Shown one piece after another: positions 18,725 through 27,598 of a DNA stretch of 64,000 bases. Under the pieces are notes generated by a model. The model had not been told where the DNA came from and ran no database searches. It worked only from the letters and a program-made list of their open reading frames with translations. Location: NCBI GenBank assembly GCA_020627705.1, contig JAHDGJ010000009.1, positions 49,841 to 113,840 on the forward strand, in the 5' to 3' direction. Each line of letters begins with the position of its first letter. Position 1 is the first letter of the stretch. The stretch is from Saprospiraceae bacterium. Its GTDB lineage: Bacteria; Bacteroidota; Bacteroidia; Chitinophagales; Saprospiraceae. The position numbers and the translations under genes were made by a program.

Positions 18725-19630
18725 TTGAATACAAAGCCTACATTATTAGTTCTAGCGGCAGGAATGGGTTCTCGGTATGGCAGCCTTAAACAATTAGATA
18801 GTTTTGGTCCAAACGGAGAAACAATCATCGATTATTCGGTCTATGATGCCATTAAAGCAGGATTCGGTAAAATAGTTTTTATCGTTCGCGAGAGCTTTAA
18901 AAAAGAAATTGAAGACGTCTTTTCCAAAAAGTTTGGTGATCGAATAGAGCTTCAGTTTGTCACGCAAGAGTTGAACAAAGTTCCTGATTTTTTTACCCTG
19001 CCAGAAGAAAGACAAAAGCCATGGGGAACGGCTCACGCCGTCTGGGTTGGAGCAGAAGTCATCAATGAACCTTTTGGTGTCATTAATGCTGATGATTATT
19101 ATGGTGTTGAGTCTTTTGCAACACTTTCTGAGTTTTTGACTAACGACAAAACGGAGGATTATGCCGTGGTGAGTTATTTTCTCAAAAACACCATGTCAGA
19201 ACATGGCACAGTAAATAGAGGTGTTTGCTTTGATGATGGTACTGGAAACCTCTCCGAAATTGTAGAATGTTTGAAAATTTCAAAAGTAGATGGTGGAGGT
19301 TCTTATGATAAAGACGGTACAGCTACCTTCTTGAAAAATGAGACCTTGGTCTCTATGAACATGTTTGGTTTTAAGCCAAGCTTTTTTAAATATGCTTCCG
19401 AACAATTTAATGATTTCCTTCGAGCAAGAGGGACAGAAGAAAAATCCGAGTTTTTTATTCCTTTAGTTTTAGATAATTTGATCAAAGCGGGGGTTTTAAA
19501 CGTTAGGTTGTTATCCTGTGATGCGGAGTGGTTTGGAGTAACGTATAAAGAAGACAAACCTTTCGTTGTACAACGGATTAAAGATTTAATTGCTCGGGAG
19601 GTATATCCTGAAAACCTTTGGAATTTATAA
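18725..19630 (+). CDS. Sugar-phosphate nucleotidyltransferase-like protein
   Basis: 301 residues of the NTP-transferase fold: LVLAAGMGSRYGSLKQLD near the N-terminus is the nucleotide-binding loop, and VINADDYYGV carries the metal-binding aspartates. Family members join NTP to a sugar phosphate, but this short group with a conserved C-terminus is mostly annotated only as nucleotidyltransferase. The start is TTG at 18725; the first ATG would remove the binding loop. The stop is one base before the next gene (acyl-CoA dehydrogenase), so it leads an operon with two fatty-acid genes, an unexpected pairing. Confidence 0.85.
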   Translation: MNTKPTLLVLAAGMGSRYGSLKQLDSFGPNGETIIDYSVYDAIKAGFGKIVFIVRESFKKEIEDVFSKKFGDRIELQFVTQELNKVPDFFTLPEERQKPWGTAHAVWVGAEVINEPFGVINADDYYGVESFATLSEFLTNDKTEDYAVVSYFLKNTMSEHGTVNRGVCFDDGTGNLSEIVECLKISKVDGGGSYDKDGTATFLKNETLVSMNMFGFKPSFFKYASEQFNDFLRARGTEEKSEFFIPLVLDNLIKAGVLNVRLLSCDAEWFGVTYKEDKPFVVQRIKDLIAREVYPENLWNL

Positions 19631-19631
19631 T

Positions 19632-20795
19632 ATGGATTTTAGATTAAATGAAGATCAGCTCGCGGTTAAAGAAGCAGCTAGAGATTTTGCTCAAAACGAA
19701 TTAAAGCCAGGAGTTATCGAAAGAGATTCCTCTATGACCTATCCTACGGATCAAGTGAAGGCTATGGGAGACTTGGGTTTTTTGGGTATGATGGTAGACC
19801 CTAAGTATGGCGGAAGTGGTATGGACACCATTTCGTATGTATTGGCTATGGAAGAATTGTCCAAGGTGGATAACTCTTGTTCGGTTATCGTAAGTGTCCA
19901 AAATTCGTTGGTATGTTGGGGCTTAGAGCAATTTGGGACAGAGGAACAAAAACAAAAATATTTAACTCGTCTAACGAGCGGAGAGTGGATAGGTGCTTTT
20001 TGTTTGTCAGAGCCTGAAGCAGGATCTGATGCTACGAGCCAAAGAACAACTGCAGAAGACAAGGGGGATCATTATTTATTAAATGGGACCAAAAATTGGA
20101 TCACGAGCGGTGGGACGTCTAAATTACATTTGGTAGTTGCTCAAACCGATAAAGAAAAAGGACATCGTGGCATAAATGTATTTATTGTAGAAACTGATTG
20201 GGACGGTGTTGACATTGGCGCGAAAGAAGATAAATTGGGAATTCGATCTTCAGACACCCACACTATAATGTACTCTAATGTTAAAGTACCTAAAGAAAAT
20301 AGGATAGGCGAGGATGGCTTTGGATTTAAGTTTGCCATGAAAGTCCTCTCTGGAGGTCGTATTGGAATTGCGGCTCAAGCTTTGGGTATAGCGCAAGGGG
20401 CTTACGAATTGGCGGTGGCATATAGTAAGGAAAGAGAAGCATTTGGAAAACCAATAGCGGAGCATCAAGCCATTGCCTTTAAGTTGGCTCGTATGGCATC
20501 TGACATCGAAGCTGCGAGAATGTTGGTCTATCGTGCGGCATGGCTGAAGGATACAGGTCAAGATTATGCTATGGCAAGTGCAATGGCAAAATTAAAAGCT
20601 TCGGATGCCGCAATGAAACATACTGTAGAAGCAGTTCAGATTCACGGAGGCTACGGCTTTGTAAAAGAATATCATGTGGAGCGGTTAATGCGTGATGCTA
20701 AGATCACACAGATTTATGAAGGGACTACAGAAATTCAACAAATTGTAATCTCAAGATCGATATTAAAAGGACAACTAGAGTTGCCAATAGAATAA
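19632..20795 (+). CDS. Short-chain acyl-CoA dehydrogenase
   Basis: 387-residue flavoprotein that oxidises acyl-CoA to enoyl-CoA and passes electrons to ETF. Visible marks: WIGAFCLSEPEAGSDA (FAD/substrate region), NGTKNWITSGG, and the catalytic base in QIYEGTTEIQQIVIS near the C-terminus, the position of the essential Glu in butyryl-CoA dehydrogenases. ATG 19632 starts MDFRLNEDQLAVKE and follows the upstream stop by one base; a longer frame back to 19590 would overlap that gene. With the next gene it forms a beta-oxidation step pair. Confidence 0.94.
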   Translation: MDFRLNEDQLAVKEAARDFAQNELKPGVIERDSSMTYPTDQVKAMGDLGFLGMMVDPKYGGSGMDTISYVLAMEELSKVDNSCSVIVSVQNSLVCWGLEQFGTEEQKQKYLTRLTSGEWIGAFCLSEPEAGSDATSQRTTAEDKGDHYLLNGTKNWITSGGTSKLHLVVAQTDKEKGHRGINVFIVETDWDGVDIGAKEDKLGIRSSDTHTIMYSNVKVPKENRIGEDGFGFKFAMKVLSGGRIGIAAQALGIAQGAYELAVAYSKEREAFGKPIAEHQAIAFKLARMASDIEAARMLVYRAAWLKDTGQDYAMASAMAKLKASDAAMKHTVEAVQIHGGYGFVKEYHVERLMRDAKITQIYEGTTEIQQIVISRSILKGQLELPIE

Positions 20796-20796
20796 T

Positions 20797-21684
20797 ATGA
20801 AAAAAGTAGCGGTTATCGGAGCAGGAACTATGGGTAATGGTATTGCGCATGTGTTTGCTCAATCAGGACATCAAGTTAATCTTCTAGACATTTCAGAAGA
20901 GGCTTTGGCCAAAGGAATTCAAACGATTACAAAAAATTTAGATCGTATGATTGCCAAGGAGAGGATTACTGAAGAAGATAAATCAAACACGCTTGGAAGA
21001 ATACATAGCTATACAAATCTTCCGGATGGTGTGAGTGATGTAGGTCTAGTGGTTGAAGCAGCAACAGAAAGACTAGATCTGAAACTCAAAATTTTCGAAC
21101 AAATTGATGAGCATGCTCCAGAGGATTGTATTCTTGCGAGCAACACCTCTTCTATTTCGATCACAAAAATTGCCTCTGCTACCAAACGACCTAGTAAGGT
21201 CATAGGAATGCATTTTATGAATCCAGTACCAATTATGAAATTGGTGGAGATTATTCGAGGGTATTCTACTTCTGATGAAGTGTGTCAGGAGATTATGGAA
21301 TTGAGTATTTCTTTGGGTAAATCTCCTGTAGAGGTCAATGATTTTCCAGGATTTATTGCCAATAGAATTTTAATCCCGATGATCAATGAAGCCATTTATA
21401 GTTTGCATGAAGGCGTAGCAGGAGTTGAAGAAATTGATACAGTGATGAAGTTAGGTATGGCACATCCAATGGGCCCACTTCAATTGGCAGATTTTATTGG
21501 TCTAGATGTTGTGTTAGCGATTGCTAATGTGCTTTACGAAGGATTTGGTAATCCTAAATATGCGCCATGTCCTTTGCTAGTAAACATGGTTACTGCTGGT
21601 AAATTGGGAAGAAAATCCAAAGAAGGATTTTATAATTACTCAGCGGGAGGTAAAGAGCTTATCGTTTCTCAAAGCTTTAACTAA
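20797..21684 (+). CDS. hbd: 3-hydroxybutyryl-CoA dehydrogenase
   Basis: 295 residues. The Rossmann motif VIGAGTMGNGIAHVFA at the N-terminus binds NAD(P); IGMHFMNPVPIMKLVEI carries the catalytic His, and the C-terminal helical domain has GPLQLADFIGLDV. It interconverts acetoacetyl-CoA and 3-hydroxybutyryl-CoA or longer homologues. It starts one base after the acyl-CoA dehydrogenase stop, so both enzymes are made from one message and likely act in consecutive steps of short-chain fatty acid or amino-acid breakdown. Enoyl-CoA hydratase and thiolase are not in this operon. Confidence 0.94.
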   Translation: MKKVAVIGAGTMGNGIAHVFAQSGHQVNLLDISEEALAKGIQTITKNLDRMIAKERITEEDKSNTLGRIHSYTNLPDGVSDVGLVVEAATERLDLKLKIFEQIDEHAPEDCILASNTSSISITKIASATKRPSKVIGMHFMNPVPIMKLVEIIRGYSTSDEVCQEIMELSISLGKSPVEVNDFPGFIANRILIPMINEAIYSLHEGVAGVEEIDTVMKLGMAHPMGPLQLADFIGLDVVLAIANVLYEGFGNPKYAPCPLLVNMVTAGKLGRKSKEGFYNYSAGGKELIVSQSFN

Positions 21685-21773
21685 AAAGCACCCGTACTTT
21701 TCAGCAAGAGTACCTTGATTTTATTTAGAAATACTACGGGATTGGTGGTAATAATAATTCGATGAATTCCTTG

Positions 21774-22415
21774 TTAGTTGCAGGAGTATTGAAATTCATA
21801 ACTAAATCGTTCTGTCCCATCGGCATTAAACCATGTATAGGCGTCCTCCAACCCTTGGATATCGTAGGAGTAAACGATATATGATCGTAAGGTGTTAGAA
21901 GGTGAATAAATGTCTTTTCTTTTGACTTGATTGTTGTCGTTGTAGCTAAAAAGCCAATACGAAGAGAGTTTACCTTCTTGATTATACTTTTCTTTTTTTA
22001 TCACTTTGCCATCTTGATCACAGCTGAATTTCCAAGTTTCTTGAAGCAAACCATCCAAATCGTAATATTTTTTAAATGCCTTGTTGCCATTTTTATCATA
22101 TTCAAAACGGTTTTCACTGGTTATTTGGTTGGAGCTATTATAATGTAGATATTTTGACCTTCGTCCATTGTTGTCGTAAACAGATTCGTTAGCGTAATAT
22201 AAAGATCCATTTTTGTAGTATGACCATTTTTTTTCTCGACCTTTTTCGTCAAAGGTTTAAGTACTTGTAGCGTTGTATAGGGTAGCACCATCTTTGCTTT
22301 TTATTGCACTTACTTTTTTGCATTCTTCCATGCCATAAATGGGGTCGTTGGAGTTGTTGTTTTGAAAAAGGCCACTGAATGCCAGCAGAGTGGTTAAGCT
22401 GATTAATTTAAACAT
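21774..22415 (-). pseudogene. Secreted YD-like repeat protein, interrupted by one in-frame stop
   Basis: One frame runs through 214 codons but has a TAA at 22257-22259. Before the stop: a signal peptide (MFKLISLTTLLAFSG) and KDGATLYNATST. After it the same frame continues with no other stop for 160 codons: TFDEKGREKKWSYYKNGS, then repeated units such as SVYDNNGRRSKYLHY, FEYDKNGNKAFKKYY and EKYNQEGKLSSYWLF. These resemble YD-type or YwqK-type tandem beta repeats of surface proteins. A Tyr codon (TAT or TAC) changed to TAA fits the pattern STYTFDEKG. It may be a recent nonsense mutation, a sequencing error, or a readthrough site. Confidence 0.7.
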
Positions 22416-22523
22416 GACTATTTTTTTTAGATTATAAAGGTCCAACTGGACTGTCATGTAAGTAGTACAGCACAAACAATGTTTTGGTTTTCAGTAGAAG
22501 TATTTTTTTAGCCGTGATAAAAA

Positions 22524-22976
22524 TTATTTCATATGATATGACCTTTTAGCTGAATTGATTTTGTCTTCTACACTTTGTTCAGGAAAGACAAAATAACTAG
22601 GAGCAATGATTGGTTTGACAGATTCTGTTTTGAAAAGAAAAATATTTTTGATCGGATATTGCCTCGCAGTTAGTTGATCTAATGGCTTAAAATATGTGTC
22701 CCAGAGGCCATCTGTCGGATGTATAATCGAACAACTCCCTTTGAGTTGAAATCCCTTTTGCTTTAGGATGTGGATAAAGCTGATACAGGCTTTAGGGTTT
22801 TGCTTAAGGTTTCTTTCAGAACCCGGAGAGGCAATATTTGCGATTAAAATGAGGTCATTTAAAGAACAAAAAACCTCTTTGGGACTCACACTTGGTAAAC
22901 CTGAAGAATCCGCTGTAGCCAACCAACACAAAACGGATTCTTCCAAAGAGTTTTTTATTTCTTCAGATAAGACCAA
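22524..22976 (-). CDS. Pyridoxamine 5'-phosphate oxidase-family flavin-binding protein
   Basis: 150 residues of the split beta-barrel FMN-binding fold: VLCWLATADSSGLPSVSPKEV at the start, then IASPGSERNLKQNPKACISFI. Members include PNPOx-like oxidases, haem-degrading and F420 or flavin-dependent reductases; I cannot assign a substrate. The start is TTG at 22976, directly after the TAA of the upstream CotH gene, suggesting translational coupling, though the biological link between a surface protein and this enzyme is unclear. The next in-frame ATG would delete most of the fold. Confidence 0.8.
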   Translation of the reverse strand: MVLSEEIKNSLEESVLCWLATADSSGLPSVSPKEVFCSLNDLILIANIASPGSERNLKQNPKACISFIHILKQKGFQLKGSCSIIHPTDGLWDTYFKPLDQLTARQYPIKNIFLFKTESVKPIIAPSYFVFPEQSVEDKINSAKRSYHMK

Positions 22977-25721
22977 TTATATTTTAATCAATTTTCGACC
23001 AAGATAGCCTTTGTCTGTAATTATTCTTACATGATAAATACCACTATTAAAAGTTGTCCACTGATCAAGAACCATTGTATTAGACAAGCCAGAGGTCTGT
23101 GTGTTTACCAATTTTCCTTGGGCATCATAAATTTCTAATCGCTGGAGTTCTGACTGGTTAAGTTCTAATTCTATAGTAACTTCCTGTCCAAACGGATTCG
23201 GATAAATTTCTAATGAACTCAATCCAGCTTGACTCAAATCTTCTGTTGAAGTTGAGCACCAAGCTTGAAATTGGAAATCCACATATTCACTAATGCTGGT
23301 AGCGCAAATAGTTCTTACTCTTAAATCATATAGGCCGCATTCCATAAGGTTATTGACCGTATATTCTGGTTCTAGGGTAGAAAGTACTTCCCAATCCGTT
23401 TCGGTACTTAATTTGTACTGAATTTCGAAAGTAACATCACCTCCGGCGGTCCATTCAAGAAAAGCCTGACCTGGTGCCGTATTTACGATTAGCTCAAAAG
23501 GAGCAACACATGCTTCTTCTGAGAAATAAGCAATGATGGTGTCGTTGTCTACCAAGCTTAAATCTATCAGAGGATCGGTTGAAGAAGGAGTGAATGCATT
23601 GTTTTTGACTTCCCAATTTAAAAAACTGTGGTTGGCGTTGGCCAAAGCTTCAAGCTCAACATTTATCCCTCCAAAGTAAGTAGATTGCCAAGGGTAGGAT
23701 AGACCAGTTACAGTGTTTGCTCTTACATTTCCTGCTCCTTCTGGAACCACTTCTATTACTACATCATATGGACCTGTGATGCCTTCATCTTCATAACAAT
23801 CGACAATCCCTTCATCGAGTATGGTGCATCGTGTTAATATAAAGTCTTTGAGTTGTTGTACGTTTTGTTCCCACTCGCTGAGGCTTCCTCCCCAACGATC
23901 AAATTGTCTTGGCATTTCTGCAGCGATGTTGCCGATTAAACTATCCAACAACGGAATGGCATAATCGCAAGACAAATACGTATTGTTTAAATCGGCGTAC
24001 CTATTTACATATAGCTGGACAAAAGTTTGATTTTCAAATAGCTTTTGAAAAATCCCAATATGGCCTTCAAAATCTGTGAAACCCCCAATCTCTTCGTAAT
24101 CGCAGGGATCTGCTATGGGCTCAGTGCTTGGCACGTTTGAGTAGTTAATATAATGATCAAAGGTGGCATCTTCATCCCATAAAATATATCTCCATTTTTG
24201 AGCTCCACCATCTGGATTTCGGCCTCTCCACCATGCGGTATTCCAGTTTAGCCAATCTGAGCTAAGATTGAAAGAATGTAATATGAGGTAATCAGCTAAA
24301 CTCAAAAGATTTAGTCTTTCTTCGACATATTCGTAATTGCTTTCGATGGTTAGATCATTGTTTTCTATAAAGTCAGTGAGTTCGTACCAATCATCCCAAC
24401 TGCCATATTCTTCCCAGGTTCCTCCCCAAGTTTTTATAAAATCAATGTCTTGCTTATCCTGATCGTAATAGTACTCAGTATAGTCGTGGTCGTCCACCTT
24501 TTCTCTAATTTCGTATACCCCCCAATATTCTCCGTTAATATAAACGATACAGGGTTCGTAACTCCTTTCGTCCATCTCCATATTGGCAAGTTGTGAAAGT
24601 GTATGAACATACGCATCTCTGATATGTGCACCACCAGTTTCGAAAGTTGCATTATCATTGGCTGCAGCTTTGAGGATTAATCTTTGAAATGACGTCCTGT
24701 CCGAAACATTAAATATTTTGTCGTCTATATCCGCGTCATAACCCATCTCGTCTCTCGAAATAAAATCAATACCTCGTTGGTCATAAAACCAGGAGTCATT
24801 CCCATGTTTGTTAAATTCTCCAACAGCTTCATCTCTTTTTGTACCATCCGCACCGAAGTATTCAAATGAAGCTGTGGGTTCTACAAATCCACCAGACATA
24901 AGCTCTGAGATGCCATCACCCCCAGCGATGGAGATTACATTAACCTGATGATTTTCATTAATCAAGTAGGTGTTGGTTTCGGTAAATCCTGGTCTAATAT
25001 TGTTTTCAAAAACTTTAGATCGTACTACCGTAGTAGCGGAGACTGTAAATGGTGCAGTATATTCAAAAGTATTAGGCTGTCCAACTTGTGGGATGGAGCC
25101 ATCCAAAGTATAATAAATGGCGCCGCCTTGTAGGTCATCGGCTTCAATACTCACTTCTACAGGATCACTATAAGCACCAGAAGCAGGTTTAATATTTACG
25201 TAAGAGGCATATCTAGGAAGGATGATCCCACTGTTCTGATCTTCAGGACTTGGCGCAACGGAGACGCCAAAATCACCAGTCCCATTCGGTTCTCTCGCCC
25301 AAGATTCACCCAATTGATTGGGTACATCAATAGGATTGCTATCAATAATGTTTCCTTGTGGATCGCTAAAAACAACGGCTTCGTTATTTCTGGTTTGTGT
25401 TATTTTAAAATTGGTATGATGGTAAGTATTAAACTCATCTCGACCGTCAGCCCAAACCAAAAGGTATCCGTTTGCAGGGATTCCTGAGCCGTTTGGAAAA
25501 GTCCATTTTGTTGGATTTGTTTCACGATCGCTTAAATGATATCCAGACAAATCAAAATACGAATTGCCCGTATTGTAAAGTTCGATCCAATCGCCATCTT
25601 CTCCGTATTCATTAAAAAACTGATTCAAATTGGCAGCAGAAAATTCGTTAATGACGACTTGAGAAAAAACGGCAAATCCCATTATTGAGAATAGAAAAGC
25701 GGGTATTGTTTTCTTGAGCAT
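22977..25721 (-). CDS. Large T9SS surface protein with LTD, CotH and FnIII domains
   Basis: 914 residues. Order: signal peptide (to about residue 20); lamin-tail domain (INEFSAANLNQFFNEYG ... IELYNTG); chitobiase-like beta-sandwich (IYYTLDGSIPQ); a CotH kinase-like domain spanning roughly 260-620, with GEFNKHGNDSWFYDQRG, CIVYINGEYWGVYEIREK and RYILWDEDATF; a bacterial-repeat segment (PEGAGNVRANTV); a fibronectin-like domain (FLEWTAGGDVTFEIQY); and a T9SS sorting domain (LEIYPNPFGQEV). CotH homologues in spores are atypical protein kinases; here the protein is exported, so its role may be adhesion or surface-protein modification. Confidence 0.9.
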   Translation of the reverse strand: MLKKTIPAFLFSIMGFAVFSQVVINEFSAANLNQFFNEYGEDGDWIELYNTGNSYFDLSGYHLSDRETNPTKWTFPNGSGIPANGYLLVWADGRDEFNTYHHTNFKITQTRNNEAVVFSDPQGNIIDSNPIDVPNQLGESWAREPNGTGDFGVSVAPSPEDQNSGIILPRYASYVNIKPASGAYSDPVEVSIEADDLQGGAIYYTLDGSIPQVGQPNTFEYTAPFTVSATTVVRSKVFENNIRPGFTETNTYLINENHQVNVISIAGGDGISELMSGGFVEPTASFEYFGADGTKRDEAVGEFNKHGNDSWFYDQRGIDFISRDEMGYDADIDDKIFNVSDRTSFQRLILKAAANDNATFETGGAHIRDAYVHTLSQLANMEMDERSYEPCIVYINGEYWGVYEIREKVDDHDYTEYYYDQDKQDIDFIKTWGGTWEEYGSWDDWYELTDFIENNDLTIESNYEYVEERLNLLSLADYLILHSFNLSSDWLNWNTAWWRGRNPDGGAQKWRYILWDEDATFDHYINYSNVPSTEPIADPCDYEEIGGFTDFEGHIGIFQKLFENQTFVQLYVNRYADLNNTYLSCDYAIPLLDSLIGNIAAEMPRQFDRWGGSLSEWEQNVQQLKDFILTRCTILDEGIVDCYEDEGITGPYDVVIEVVPEGAGNVRANTVTGLSYPWQSTYFGGINVELEALANANHSFLNWEVKNNAFTPSSTDPLIDLSLVDNDTIIAYFSEEACVAPFELIVNTAPGQAFLEWTAGGDVTFEIQYKLSTETDWEVLSTLEPEYTVNNLMECGLYDLRVRTICATSISEYVDFQFQAWCSTSTEDLSQAGLSSLEIYPNPFGQEVTIELELNQSELQRLEIYDAQGKLVNTQTSGLSNTMVLDQWTTFNSGIYHVRIITDKGYLGRKLIKI

Positions 25722-25765
25722 GATAAGCTTTACTTGTGAAAATTAAGTCAACACTCTAAGTACGT

Positions 25766-25773
25766 TAACTTTG
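25766..25773 (+). promoter_or_regulatory. Bacteroidota -7 promoter element
   Basis: TAACTTTG matches TAnnTTTG, 54 bases before the ATG at 25828. An upstream in-frame TTG start at 25771 would overlap the element and can be dismissed. Confidence 0.45.
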
Positions 25774-25827
25774 GTGCAGAAATTAGTAAATTTTGAGGAT
25801 AATTTCGGACTTAAAAGGCAAATTAGA

Positions 25828-26052
25828 ATGGACCAACAACAAATTTCAAAACTTATAATCTATGTAGGACTCTTTTTGGTGCTTTTTGGTGCTATATATT
25901 ACCTCTTTGGTGATAAATTTCGATGGCTGGGCAATCTGCCCGGCGACATAAAAATCGAAAAGGAAAACTTTAAATTTTACTTCCCTATTACTACCATGTT
26001 GCTTTTGAGTCTTATCGTAAACGCCTTGATTCGATTGTTTAGACATTTGTAA
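25828..26052 (+). CDS. DUF2905 small membrane protein
   Basis: 74 residues with two transmembrane segments (about 9-25 and 52-68) and a central conserved loop, WLGNLPGDIKIEKENFKFYFP, which is the signature of DUF2905. Function of the family is unknown. It is a single-gene unit: promoter element upstream, and a likely bidirectional terminator 117 bases downstream that it shares with the convergent decarboxylase operon. Confidence 0.85.
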   Translation: MDQQQISKLIIYVGLFLVLFGAIYYLFGDKFRWLGNLPGDIKIEKENFKFYFPITTMLLLSLIVNALIRLFRHL

Positions 26053-26168
26053 TTTCTTCGCTGTTACACTTCTTGTTAAACGAGCTATTGCTTCCTATGC
26101 AGAGTACTTGTAATTGAAGAGTACATGCGAGGTTTCGAAGAGGATAAAATAGAAGAGGGTAAAAAAGA

Positions 26169-26196
26169 AAGAAGCCATCGGGCGATGACTTCTTTT
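26169..26196. terminator. Bidirectional hairpin terminator
   Basis: AAAGAAG, one mismatch, CATC / GATG, mismatch, CTTCTTT around a GGGC loop. On the minus strand it is followed by a run CTTTTTTA, a good U-tract; on the + strand the T's are within the arm. It separates the DUF2905 gene from the decarboxylase operon. Confidence 0.65.
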
Positions 26197-26348
26197 CGAA
26201 AAAGTATGAAAAAACTATCTACTACTATTACTATTAAGACGTATTTTTTGGCTCTGTGGTACATCTAAAAAAAGAAGTACCGTCTAACAACACTATAAAT
26301 ATACATATAATTATTTAATTTAATATGTAATTGGCTCATTAGCATTAT

Positions 26349-26369
26349 ATTGCAAGCGCTTTTTGCAAT
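26349..26369 (-). terminator. Small hairpin just after the decarboxylase beta gene
   Basis: ATTGCAA and TTGCAAT pair around a seven-base loop, 23 bases downstream of the beta subunit stop. There is no long U-run, so it may only protect the 3' end. Confidence 0.35.
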
Positions 26370-26391
26370 TGTTAAATTTATATTAAATGTA

Positions 26392-27597
26392 TTAAGAAAG
26401 AAAAGAGATCAAAACTCCTGCAGCCACCGCGGAGCCAATTACACCAGATATATTACTTGACATGGCATATTGCAAAAGGTGATTTTTGGGATCGTGCTTT
26501 AAGGCAATATCATTGGCAACCCTTGCCGCCATTGGGACTGCACTTAATCCAGTAGCTCCAATCAAAGGATTAATTTTCTTTTTGGTAAATAGGTTGAAGA
26601 TTTTCACGGCTAGAATACCTCCTAATATAGATATCGCAAACGCAAAGAATCCTCCAAATACTATGAGTAAAGTTTCTTTTCGCAAGAAGGTCTCAGAGGT
26701 CATAGTGCCTCCAATGAGCAGACCTAAGAATATAGTTGCAGTGTTCATTATAGTATCCGTAGCCGCACTAAACAAGCGTTTAGTGTCTGAACCCACTTCT
26801 TTGATCAGATTGCCAAATAATAACATTCCAACTAATGGGACGGAAGAGGGGACAAGAACAAAAATGAAACAAGCCAACACAATCGGAAAAATTATCTTAA
26901 GTGTCTTAAGGTTTTTTATTTCGTTTTTGGCAGGATATAATTTATCCTGTTGTTTCATATTGATTAACAACTCTTTTTTAGTAACACTAAATCGTACTAC
27001 CAATGGAATTATAATTGGTACAAGTGCCATGTACGAATAAGCAGCGATAGCTATTGGTCCCAGAAGGTGCGGAGCTAAAACAATTGCTGTATATATTGCT
27101 GTTGGGCCATCTGCTCCACCAATTATCCCAAGAGCAGCAGATTCTTCAATACTAAAGCCCAAATAAATCGCAGCTATTAGCATCGTGAAGATCCCCACTT
27201 GAGCTGCGGCACCAAAAAATGCCAACCTCAAATTTCTAAGCAAAGGGCCAAAGTCTGTCAACGCGCCAACACCTAAAAAGATCAACGGAGGTAATAAGCC
27301 CGTCTTGATTAATACATAATAAAGCATGTTCATTATGCCGTGATGTTTGGCTAATTGGATCAAGGTCATGTCCATAATGCCATTTGCTTCTGTTGATTGC
27401 ACTACAGCCATATTTCCGCTTGGGAAGTTTGCCAACAAAATACCAAATGCTATCGGAATAAGTAAGAGGGGTTCAAAGCGCTTTTTTATCCCTAAATAAA
27501 GCAGCACCATCGAAATCAAAATCATCAATAACGCACCAGGCTGAGCTATAAGCTCACCAATAGCCGTCATATCATATATTTCTTTAAAAACTTCCAA
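26392..27597 (-). CDS. Na+-translocating decarboxylase beta subunit
   Basis: 401-residue inner-membrane protein with about 10-11 membrane segments. It has the OadB/MmdB/GcdB features: PPLIFLGVGALTDFGPLL, then ALGIIGGADGPTAIYTA (the conserved Na+-site Asp region) and PLIGATGLSAVPMAARVAN near the C-terminus. The beta subunit takes the carboxyl group off carboxybiotin and uses the energy to export Na+. It follows the alpha gene by one base and belongs to the gamma-alpha-beta operon. The substrate is set by the alpha subunit, which is unusual here. Confidence 0.93.
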   Translation of the reverse strand: MEVFKEIYDMTAIGELIAQPGALLMILISMVLLYLGIKKRFEPLLLIPIAFGILLANFPSGNMAVVQSTEANGIMDMTLIQLAKHHGIMNMLYYVLIKTGLLPPLIFLGVGALTDFGPLLRNLRLAFFGAAAQVGIFTMLIAAIYLGFSIEESAALGIIGGADGPTAIYTAIVLAPHLLGPIAIAAYSYMALVPIIIPLVVRFSVTKKELLINMKQQDKLYPAKNEIKNLKTLKIIFPIVLACFIFVLVPSSVPLVGMLLFGNLIKEVGSDTKRLFSAATDTIMNTATIFLGLLIGGTMTSETFLRKETLLIVFGGFFAFAISILGGILAVKIFNLFTKKKINPLIGATGLSAVPMAARVANDIALKHDPKNHLLQYAMSSNISGVIGSAVAAGVLISFLS

Positions 27598-27598
27598 G

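Larger units (their letters stand above)
26053..26391. other. 339-base gene-free stretch between convergent units
   Basis: No coding frame of note. It contains a terminator-like hairpin (26169-26196), a direct AT-rich stretch with TTAATATGTAA at 26321-26330 that resembles a motif found in other gaps of this window, and a second small hairpin at 26349-26369. No tRNA or known RNA fold was seen. Confidence 0.5.

Noticed and set aside
22257-22415. A separate small secreted peptide of 52 residues
   Set aside because: The frame continues past the stop with a matching repeat pattern for 160 codons, so one interrupted gene explains it better.
26053-26391. tRNA or small RNA gene in the 339-base gap
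   Set aside because: No cloverleaf, no conserved T-loop pattern; only simple hairpins and AT-rich sequence.
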